NCBI GenBank assembly: GCA_017979445.1
Contig: CM030714.1
Location: 39,382,308 to 39,446,307, forward strand
From: Akebia trifoliata
Lineage: Eukaryota > Streptophyta > Magnoliopsida > Ranunculales > Lardizabalaceae
Length of the DNA: 64,000 nucleotides
Direction: 5' to 3'
The position numbers and the translations under genes were made by a program. Shown here piece by piece: positions 55,521 through 64,000 of this stretch (position 1 is its first letter; each line of letters starts with the position of its first letter). The notes beneath the pieces are model-generated. The model saw nothing but the letters and a program-made list of their open reading frames with translations. It did not search any database and was not told the DNA's origin.

Positions 55521-56106
55521 TTTAATCCAACCAAAAAGTAAGTGGGTGGATCGGTCCACACTGCACCGATTAAACCCGCAATATCGATCCAACCCAATAA
55601 ACTTAATTGATGAGACATACTGGTCAATATCAAGTTAAACCAATTAGCCCCATTGGTAAATGGATCTTATGGATCAACAGATGAACCGGTTGAACTAATT
55701 GGCCTAAATGTTAGATGAAGTGGTGCAAGTGGAATTTCAGATCCATTGGGTCAAACCGGTCCAAACTCAAATGGGTACATAGTCCCAATCACCTTGCATC
55801 AGCCAGTTTAATTCAATGGACTGAATATTTCATACTTAACAAGATCAATAAATCATATTCATGTAATATTTCTTGATCGAAATATTTCATTGATTAGAGA
55901 TTTTGAATCTAGGGGTTAACTTAACTCATGCTATCAAGAGAAACCTCTATTTATTAAAAGTCTACTCTATGATCCATAACTAGTAATCCACCTTTGATGG
56001 GGTTTTCAGGGTTATCATTGCACCCAAACTCAAGCGTCCACCTCCTAGTTGGAGTCGTAAGTTCAGTCGGTTAAAACGAACGTTGGTACCAAGTCAACAG
56101 GCAAAA
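55521..56106 (+). other. Element C segment in place of ORF1
   Basis: About 450 bp without similarity to B ORF1 (ACCGGTTGAACTAATTGGCC and similar CCGGT/AACCGG words), then from 55990 the gag upstream region shared with B (CCACCTTTGATGGGGT). ORF1 has been deleted or replaced. Confidence 0.6.
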
Positions 56107-57390
56107 ATGACTTCAGAATCTGAGCTCACAGAAATCTGTAAGATTTTGGCAGTCTTTGCCAATGATATCAACAGTATAAAGGACAAAGTGGAAGTCTTAG
56201 AACAGATTTCAGAATCAACTGGCAATCCCATTGATGATCCTAAAGGAAAAAGGGTAGAAGAAAATACAACGAGACTTGCCCATAAAGTCTTCGAACTCGA
56301 TGGAGACGAAGAGTTTGCTGATGAGAATCCAGTGTTAGCCAACAGAATGTCTCAACTGGAGTCAGCTATGAAGAGTATCAAGGGTATCGATGAAATTGCA
56401 GCGGGCATTGAAGCCCTGAACCGTATCCCTATAATTCATCTGCCAGAGAAGTTTGTGATGCCTGAAATGGACAAATTTAGTGGGGTAGGTTGTGCAAAAA
56501 CGCATCTTAAAGTGTATGTTACTAACATGCGCACTATGGGGCTTAGCGACGAACATATGACATTATTGTTTCAACGAACTCTGTCAAGATCAGCTTTACG
56601 ATGGCTGATGTCTTAAGATCCAGCTACAGTAGGTACATGTGAGAATATGTCAAAGGCTTTCTGGCATCAGTACAAATACAGTACCGAAATTGAAACTTCA
56701 AGAAGGGACTTAGAGTCAACTAAACAGAAGAATGGGGAAACATTTACTGACTTCATCGGTCGTTGGAGGGCCAAGGCTGCACAAATGTGGGATAGATCTT
56801 CAGAGAAAGAACAAGTGGCTATTATCTTAAAAAACCTCTCGTAAGGGTATGCCCGACATCTAGTCTCCCAATACCTTCCTACATTCGAGTCTCTATTGCA
56901 AGCTGGTAGTCAATTGGAAGATGCTTTCGCTTCCAGAATCCTTTCCAATCCTTCGAACAACAAGTTTAAAAAGCCTTTTACCAATTCCAAGTCTAGCGCT
57001 GGTCACGCCTATGTAGCCCATACGTCTACTACACCCGTACAATCTACTATCTTGCCTAGTAACCAAGTTAACCCTAATCAACCTCGACCACGTAGAAAAT
57101 TCACCAATCTTGGTATGCCTTTGAGCATTGTCTTTCAAAAACTATTAAGTAAAGGGCTCATTGCACCTCTCCAACCTCGACATTTACCAAATCCACTCCC
57201 CACTTCTCACAATCTCAACCTATTTTGTGAGTTCCACCAAAATTTTGGTCATCTTACTGATTGTTGCGTCGCTCTTCGTCATACAGTTCAAGACCTCATT
57301 GATGCCAAAAAGGTTACTGTCCCTGCCTCTGAGTAGCCAAATGTTACTACCAACCCTCTACCCATTTACCAACCTCCTCAGATTTTGAAC
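56107..57390 (+). pseudogene. Element C gag
   Basis: ATG 56107 starts a frame collinear with B gag: SESELTEICKILAVFANDIN, FVMPEMDKFSGVGCAKTHLK, FWHQYKYSTEIETSRRDLES, GETFTDFIGRWRAKAAQMWD, LFCEFHQNFGHLTDCC (the knuckle variant). Stops at 56614 (TAA), 56842 (TAA) and 57334 (TAG) are substitutions; there is no frameshift where B has one. Could not make full Gag. Confidence 0.9.
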
Positions 57391-58679
57391 ATGGTATCCA
57401 ATACTCAACTCTCGTTTGACCCAATCTTTCTCATCCGATCAGTCAATCATAAATCTCCTAGCCCCCCTCTTACCATAGTCACGGTCCCTAATGAGGTTTT
57501 CACCACCAAATGCAGTCTTGGCCAAGAGAGAAGAAGTAAGTCTGAAGAATGTAAAGAATCTAAAGAAGAAGACTCAGTCCAATCGCTTGAAAATAGTTCC
57601 TCGAGTCCTCAGTTTGTAATCAAGCCCGTTGTGGGTAATTGTATTTAGTTGTTTATAAGTCTTTAGTCCAGTTCTTTCCATCAATTCAATAATTAAGTCT
57701 GTCTTTTTATTTCTTATTTTGTTCTAGTCAAGTTAGTTTGTCGAGTCTGCAATGGTGTCAATAGCTCTATCTAAATTTAATTGAATAAAGAAAATTTTTG
57801 AATACCTTGAGCGCATTAACGAGTTAACTAATAACTGGCTTCAAAGAGAAATTCCTCTAATAAGAAACCCCCTCCTGAATAAGAAGATAAATGTCTTGCT
57901 CGAGGAATTAAAGGTCATTGACCTCGGAACAAAAATAATTCCCAAGAAATTCATATTGGAACTAACTTATCCCCAGAGGAGCACAAAGAGATGATGAATT
58001 TATTCAGAAAATTCAAAAGGCATGCTTACATGGTCCTATGAGGATATGTCGGTTAAATTTGGAGTGTTGTTCAACATGAAATATATACCTATCCTGTGAG
58101 AACACCACATATACAAACCAAAATAGACTGACATAGTCAAAGAAGGGATTATAAAATGTATCAGTGCTGGAATTTTAAAATCGATGGAATAGTTGAAGCA
58201 GCCAGTAAAAATCTCAAGACAATCATCGTGAAAATATGTCAATCATACATCACACCGGGATTGGCCAGAGAAGTTACCATTCGCATTATGGACATATTAC
58301 ACTTCAATACAGTCTTCTACTAGAGTCACTCTAGTATGGTATGGAAGCAATCTTACCGATTAAAAGAGAAAATCCTGTATCTCAGGGTCTTGATGGAAGT
58401 TATTGTTAGAAACAGATTGGGTCTGTCAATGAAGAGGAGTTACTCGCATGTTTGACAAGAAAGTTAAAAGTTCATCACTTATAAGTCAAGGATCTAAGCA
58501 TCAGACTACCCAAAAAATTTTGAGTACTTTTCCTCGATCATAGAAAGTTTGAACTCAATTGGAGAGATTCAATCATTAAGAAAATATTATCTGGAAAAAC
58601 TGTTAGACTTCAAGATCATGATGGAATCGAATTACTAGAGTCAACCAACCTTGACCGGATCAAACGACACTACATTTAA
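57391..58679 (+). pseudogene. Element C pol remnant with two large deletions
   Basis: The late-gag region (to about 57520) jumps to the pol linker (SSPQFVIKPVVG, matching B about 20250), so protease and the G-patch segment are gone. The RT N-terminal part follows in decayed form to about 58175 (ISAGIL). There it joins integrase at a point matching B about 23380 (GIVEAASKNLKTII), losing catalytic RT, both RNase H domains and the first two catalytic Asp of integrase. It ends with the conserved LDRIKRHYI stop. Confidence 0.8.
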
Positions 58680-59192
58680 GGAGGCCATCTTTGGCCGAAT
58701 CAATTTTCCTGTTACCCAGTTCATTATCTCTTTACTTGGCCCTTTGCAGTCTTTTCAAAAAAAAATAAAAAAATGATGCCTTTTTTTTTCTCAGCCCGAT
58801 CACCTAACCTAGGGGAGGGAAAATCCGAACTACGTTTTGGTCTGATCCCAAAAATTTGGGGTACGTAGGCAACCTGAGAAGTTACTTCAGGCCCGACCAC
58901 ATCAAAATAAAAAAATAGATTCCTCGACAAAGAAAAAATCTAAAAGGAAAAAATTCAAAAAAAGAAGAAGAAATATCTTCAAAATGGGGAAGAAAATTCA
59001 AAGTAAAATAAAAGAAATGCCACATAAGGGACATTCGGGTTTTTGAGCCTCAAAATCCTTTTCTTTTTATACCCAGTCCTAAGCTTACCCATGAAAGTCC
59101 TCCTAAGTACCGTGCGAGAAGTCAAGGAAGATAGCAAAGCATGATCAGATAGCAACTCCAGAAGTTCAGAAGGGAAGAAGAAGAAAAAAGTC
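58680..59192 (+). other. Element C 3' UTR with conserved block
   Basis: Near-identical to B 23943-24447 in the block at 58800-58915, although the neighbouring pol is badly decayed. No ORF. Confidence 0.65.
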
Positions 59193-59460
59193 TGCTAAGT
59201 TGAAAACCCAATAAGGGCGGCTTAGGTAAAAATTAAGGCAAGCTCGCAAGGTTAAAAATCTGAAAGGACGACCTTGGCAACAATCAGAGCAAAGAAAAGA
59301 GAAAAAATTGTAAGCTCGCTAGATCGAAAACCTAAAAAGGCAATCTAGGCAAAAGCTAGAGCATGCTTGCTAGATTGAAAACCTGAAAATGCAATCTAGG
59401 CAACACTCAGAGCAACCAATAAAAGAAAATCTTCGTTGAGTTGAGAAACTAAAAAGACGA
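59193..59460 (+). repeat. 3' UTR hairpin repeats of element C (5 units)
   Basis: CTAAGT with GCTTAG (59196), CAAGGT/ACCTTG perfect (59247-59276), CTAGAT/ATCTAG (59316 and 59372), and a more distant fifth unit near 59437. Compared with the CAAGGT/ACTTTG unit of A, the C unit restores a Watson-Crick pair. Confidence 0.7.
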
Positions 59461-60045
59461 TCCGAGCCGAAACATCAAAAGTCCGAATGATTAAGTTTCA
59501 ATACCCAATTTGAACCAAATATAGACTCAGTGGATACAAGTATCTCGTCTATGATTGATCTGAAAAGTTTTATGTCCCTAGGCGAACCGACGGGGAGAAA
59601 GAACAAATTCTATGATGAATTTCAAAAAGAAATATTTTGTTCCAATATCTTTGAACCTGACTCAAAATCTTCAATATAAAAAGTCAAGATTAAAAGTTAA
59701 ACCTTTATTGCGCTTGCGGTAATCAAGGATTTCAAATTTTCATAACAAGGGCACTTCCTTTTTTTAAAGAGTACAGTTTCCCCCCTTACACTAAAGGCAT
59801 TCGTTTTTAGATTATGTTCAATTATCCCCAGTGCAATGTTCCCTATCAAACTAGGGGCATTTTGGTTCTGAAACCTGGTCAATTCCAACCCCAAAGGATA
59901 AGGTTAACTTTGAATTAATGGTTACCCTCTTGATAGCAATTTTGAAAACTCCTAAGATTCAAAGAGAGTTAAAATGTTTACCAGACCTTCATAAAATCCA
60001 ATTTTTTATTAAAAAAAAAAAATTCAAATGCAAGGTTAATCTCCT
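59461..60045 (+). other. Element C distal 3' UTR, no gene
   Basis: Collinear with B 24661-25300 with moderate divergence (CTAGGGGCATTTTGG at 59851). No coding signal. Confidence 0.55.
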
Positions 60046-61010
60046 GTTCGTTCCCCCAAAAATTAGTTCATTACTCTTTCACTCCGAGTAGGTAGAGTAG
60101 AACTTCCCAAAATAATTAGTTCATTACTCTTTCACCCTGGGCAGGTAGAGTAGGACTCCCAAAACAATTAGTTCATTACTCTTTCACTCCGAGTAGGTAG
60201 AGTAGAACTTCCCAAAATAATTAATTCATTACTCTTTCACTCCGAGTAAGTAGAGTAGAACTTCCCAAAATAATTAGTTCATTACTCATTCACCCTGGGC
60301 AGGTAGAGTAAGACTCCCAAAACAATTAGTTCATTACTCTTTCACTCCGAGTAGGTAGAGTAGGACTCCCAAAACAATTAGTTCATTACTCTTTCGCTCC
60401 GAGTAGGTAGAGTAGAACTTCCCAAAATAATTAGTTCATTACTCTTTCACCCTGGGCAGGTAGAGTAGGACTCCTAAAACAATTAGTTCATTACTCTTTC
60501 ACTCCGAGTAGGTAGAGTAGAACTTCCCAAAATAATTAGTTCATTACTCTTTCACTCGGAATAGGTAGAGTAGAATTTCCCAAAAAAATTAGTTCATTAC
60601 TCTTTCACCCTGGGCAGGTAGAGTAGGACTCCCAAAAAGCTTAGTTCATTACTCTTTCACTCCGAGTAGGTAGAGTAAAACTTCCCAAAAAAAATTAGTT
60701 CATTACTCTTTTACCCTGGGCAGGTAGAGTAGGACTCCCGAAAAGCTTAGTTCATTACTCTTCCACTCCGAATAGGTAGAGTAGAACTTCATAAAAAAAA
60801 ATTAGTTTATTACTCTTTCACCCTGGGCAGGTAAAGTAGGACTTCCAAAAAAAAAAATTAGTTCATTATTCTTTCACTCCGAGTAGGTAGAGTAGAACTT
60901 CCCAAAAAATTAGTTCATTACTCTTTCACCCTGGGCAGGTAGAGTAGGACTCCTAGAAAAATAAGCTCATTACTCTTTCACCCAGGGTAGGTAGAGTATA
61001 ACATTCAACT
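60046..61010 (+). repeat. Element C tandem array, about 18 units of 52-53 bp
   Basis: Two unit types, often alternating: TTCACTCCGAGTAGGTAGAG...AACTTCCC and TTCACCCTGGGCAGGTAGAG...GACTCCC, separated by TTAGTTCATTACTC. TACTC/GAGTA can pair across each unit, and the inner CTC-c-GAG of one type is CCC-t-GGG in the other, a paired change. Unrelated to the arrays of B and F. Confidence 0.92.
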
Positions 61011-61366
61011 TTTTCTTAACTTTTGTTCAGATTTGTCTCAAATCCCATTCAAATTTTCTCCAGTTTTGTTTTACTAAGATTTTACTCAATTTCACACAGT
61101 GCACACACTTGCACATTTGTTCTTTTAGTCAGGGAAAATTCTTTAAAATTCAAGGATCTGACACTGCCAATGAGAGCTCGCGCTCAAGGACCTGGCATTT
61201 TTTTAATTCGAGGAGAGCTTTACCTCAAGGATCTGAACATCCCGACGAATTGCTAAATCAGGTTGCAAAATAAACTGTCACTAGCTTTGGCATTCGGATA
61301 TCGCACTATCTACCAAAATAGATTTGCTATCTAGTTTGCTTCAACCCTCTGCCAAAGAGGGGCATT
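61011..61366 (+). other. Element C 3'-terminal segment and polypurine tract
   Basis: Conserved terminal segment (GTGCACACACTTGCACATTT; CAAGGATCTGACACTGCC) ending AAAGAGGGGCATT next to the LTR. The last base differs from ATC in B. Confidence 0.8.
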
Positions 61367-63101
61367 TGTAGACACCCCATTTTTGCATCTGCCAGATTAA
61401 TCAACTCGTCAACCCGATCACAATGATTCCCAATGATGGATGTGTATTCCATTGCTTTATTTTGCTATCGGATATATTTCAGAAATCCAGATGAGGTATC
61501 TCGAACTAATAAAACTGTAGAAACCACGCTACGCTAGGAAAATACGACTTTAGAAACATAGAAATCATTACCTTTCAGACAAAAAGAAGTTTTACGATAA
61601 AAATCACTAAAAAAATTATCAAATTACTAAAATACCCCTAATCTTAAAACAGCCCTAGAGCCTACGTTACGATTAGGAAAATCCATTCAAACACATAAAA
61701 TAACAAATCGAAATCAAATAAATCTTTTCGCCAATTTTCACAGAATTTGACAAAATTACGAAAATGCCCCTCATAAAGTTCACAACCATTTCACACAAAA
61801 AATTCCATAAATGACACAAACTAATATTTCCATTGAATTCCTTACGAAAAATTAATTCTAAAACATCCTAGAACATTAAAAACCGACTTAAAACGTGAAA
61901 AGTCCTTTCTGGGGGCAAAACGATAATTTCACAATTTTCATAATCAAAATTTTCAAAATTAATAAATAAAACATTAAATAATTAAAGTGAAACATTAATG
62001 AAATTAATTTAAAATTTTGAATTAAAAAAATCGATCAATCGGACTCTTATGAAAAATTATTGAGGGTTCGTGAGATATTTCTTTAAGAACCCCTCCATTT
62101 GGGGGTCCAAAGAATTAAAGATATAATAGAGGGGGATTCTCCAAAAAAATTAAAGTCAATCAAGCAAGACTAAAGTCAAGTTATTTAAAGTCAATCGAGT
62201 AAGACTAAGGTCAAAATTAAAGTCAATTAAGCAAGACTAAAAATCAAGATATTAAAAGTCAATCAATTAAGACTAAAGTCAAAATATTAAAAGTCAATCA
62301 AATAAGACCGAAAGTCAAAATCATAATAAAGTTATAATTAAATAATAAGTCTATCTAATAAAGTTCTAATTAAAACACAATTCTACCTAAAACAATTCTA
62401 ATTAAAACACAACTCTACCTAAAACAATTCTAACTAAAACACAACTCTAACTAAAAGAACTCTAATTAAACACTAACTCTATCCAAATCAACCCTTAAAA
62501 AAATCTATAAATTGAGGTCTTCACACCCTATTTTCGTATGAAATCATAAACCCTAAGAGAAATAGGTCTAGAGGCCCCCCTAGCCTCCCATAAACCCTAA
62601 TTTTGGAGTCCCAACTCCTTACTTAACATCCCTTCTTCGATTTTAACCTAAAAAATACCTAAAAGCCCTTCAAAAACACCCCAAAATCCATAACAAACTC
62701 GAAGAATTCAGATTCAAGAAAAAAAATATACCTTACCTCGGAGATCGAAAATCAAATCCGAAAACAGAACGAAGCAAGAAGCACGGATCTGAGGGAACAA
62801 AGTCTTTGCTATCGGAAAGGTATAACTTCTTATTTTTTTGATTTTATTATTATCTAGGTTTTTTAGTGATGTAACTTATTTGAGAAATTAGTAGAGACCG
62901 ATTTTGGCCGGTAGGGGTTGGTGCCTAACACCTTCCAACCCTGTAACATGATCCTCGAATTCAGTTTTTTCTGTTCTAGATTAGTCCTTTATCTATTTAA
63001 AGTCATTGATCGGTTCTTAGACCGTAATAACTAGGTGGCAACTCCCAAACCTCAAGGGTCAAAAGCGGATCCGCTTGCCCCGCAGATCGAGGGCGCTTTC
63101 A
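61367..63101 (+). repeat. Element C 3' LTR
   Basis: TGTAGACACCCC to GCGCTTTCA; TATAAATT at 62506-62513; hairpin 2 at 62914-62942 with one G-C pair changed to G-U. A short deletion near 62786 removes about 20 bp present in the 5' copy. Confidence 0.93.
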
Positions 63102-63235
63102 CAAACTTAATTTCATTCAGAGATTTATCTCAAATTTAGCTAGACGTTGTCATCTTTTTAGTCGATTGATGAAGAAAGATACATTATTTGAATGAGATGA
63201 ACTTATGAGAATGCTCTAAAAAGTAAGAAATTTTT
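63102..63235 (+). pseudogene. Element D RT connection, right part
   Basis: After CAAAC the sequence can be read as NLISFRDLSQI in one frame or, with shifts, LNFI-RFISNLARRCHLFSRL and MKKDTLFE-DEL, the block that follows RT in gypsy elements (RFISNL...FSKLMKK...FxWD). It continues D exactly from 50666. Similarity fades near 63210, where hAT-like DNA begins. Confidence 0.75.
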
Positions 63236-63239
63236 TTTT

Positions 63240-64000
63240 TGCACCAGAAGATGATGATGCTACATTTTGAAGTATACTAGTAGTATTATAAGTCATACTT
63301 ATTTTCACAAATCTTATTGCAGTACAATTTCAGTATTGAGATCACCACTTAAATTAAAAATAAGTTTTTAAACTTTAGTTTTAAATCTAAGGTCCATAAT
63401 TAAAGTAAATGCTAAGTTATGTGAAATAATTTTCTAATATTAATTAAATTTATTATTCATTTGTGTAACATTATTATTATTTTTCATATTCAAATTCTTT
63501 AATTTGAGTTAATTACACATAAAATTTAACAGATATAACATATTTTTGTCTTAAAAAACTTTTGTAATTTCGGAAAAACTTTGAAAATAATTATAAATAT
63601 TAGATGCATTTTTCCAATCACTTTCTTTTAATTGTGTTTCAATACACGTGTCTTCTAAAAATCTTTATATTGAATTTTTATAACGAATCATGTGTTGTAG
63701 CATGTAATACGTGAAATTCCATCGATGTACATCTAATGATAATTTAGTTGGTGGTAAATCAAATAATGCACAATATTCATCAAATCAATTTTGTTTAATA
63801 TGTGATACTTTTATAGTACTTATATTTCTCTAATATTTTCAAAAACATTATTTATACATTGAATATCATCTTGTACAATTAAATTTAAAATATGTACCAC
63901 ATAATGAATATGTAATAATTCTTTTAAAATTGGTACATCAAATAATATATCTTTAAGGTAAGTTATGACATTATTATTACTATTAATATTATCTAATGTA
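63240..64000 (-). pseudogene. hAT-family transposase remnant (minus strand), continues beyond window
   Basis: Minus-strand frames read NVITYLKDILFDVPILKELL then VVHILNLIVQDDIQCINNVF (matching the hAT block AHILNLIVQDGL), PPTKLSLDVHRWNFTYYMLQ (hAT LDVxTRWNSTYxML), ESDWKNASNIYNYFQSFSEI and TLIMDLRFKTKV (hAT LDPRFK). The order is that of plant BED-zinc-finger hAT transposases of the ricesleeper type, C-terminus toward 63240. Stops and shifts between blocks show it is dead. No terminal inverted repeat is visible in the window. Confidence 0.8.

Larger units (their letters stand above)
50667..63101 (+). mobile_element. Element C: 12.4 kb internally deleted Tat/Ogre element
   Basis: LTRs of 1724 and 1735 bp, PBS, leader, gag, a rearranged pol remnant, 3' UTR repeats, polypurine tract. 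Flanks CCAAC (50662-50666) and CAAAC (63102-63106) differ at one base; removing C rejoins the RT of D. ORF1, protease, most RT, both RNase H domains and the integrase finger and first part of the core are missing. LTR copies differ more than those of B, so C is older. Confidence 0.9.

Noticed and set aside
1..64000. tRNA, rRNA, snRNA or miRNA genes
   Set aside because: No cloverleaf, rRNA core or snRNA motif noticed on either strand; a covariance-model scan would be the decisive test.

Overview
The window is plant nuclear DNA, most likely from a dicot with a large, repeat-rich genome. Almost all of it is nested LTR retrotransposons; I see no intact host gene and no tRNA, rRNA or prokaryotic feature. 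Most elements belong to the Tat/Ogre lineage of Ty3/gypsy. The signs are LTRs beginning TGTAGACACC, a primer-binding site of the form TGGCGACTCCGCTGGGGA, an extra ORF before gag, a protease with DNGSA, a G-patch-like segment, a gypsy RNase H that has lost its first Asp followed by a second archaeal-type RNase H, and an integrase with a GPF motif but no chromodomain.

Layout. Element A (1-9923) is an old copy lacking its 5' half; a solo LTR with CAAGT duplications (830-2665) sits in its pol. At 9923 its 3' LTR is fused to the 3' UTR of element F (9924-10162, 28511-29036, 34424-35644, 3' LTR 35645-37329). F is interrupted by element B (10163-28505), an 18.3 kb young, nearly complete Tat/Ogre copy with GCAAT target duplications, and by element E (29037-34418), a short non-autonomous Athila-like element with an ORF of unknown function. 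F abuts element G, which lies on the minus strand (leader 37330-37945 and 39473-40754, 5' LTR 40755-42386) and holds a second solo LTR (37946-39472). G lies in element D, a different and very decayed Ty3/gypsy copy (gag 42387-43863, protease and RT 48117-50666, RT continuation 63102-63235). D is split by a 4.25 kb solo LTR with GTTTT duplications (43864-48116) and by element C (50667-63101), an internally deleted relative of B. A minus-strand hAT transposase remnant fills 63240-64000. If F is inserted in G and G in D, nearly the whole window is one stack of insertions inside D.

How the parts work together. In B the order is LTR, PBS, long leader, ORF1, gag, protease, G-patch/RT/RNase H, second RNase H, integrase, 3' UTR with hairpin repeats, tandem array, polypurine tract, LTR. 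The frame breaks in B are mostly single-base changes, so B is a recent but probably inactive copy. C has lost ORF1 and most of pol but keeps LTRs, PBS, leader and 3' UTR, so it could only have moved with proteins supplied by a relative.

The most interesting signals are: a two-hairpin RNA module near the end of the LTRs whose stems change together between families while one loop stays fixed; hairpin repeats in the 3' UTR with compensated stems; a different self-complementary tandem array in each of four copies at the same place; and a fragment in the leader of B that looks like the first coding exon of a plant RopGEF gene. Positions, repeat counts and identities were judged by eye.
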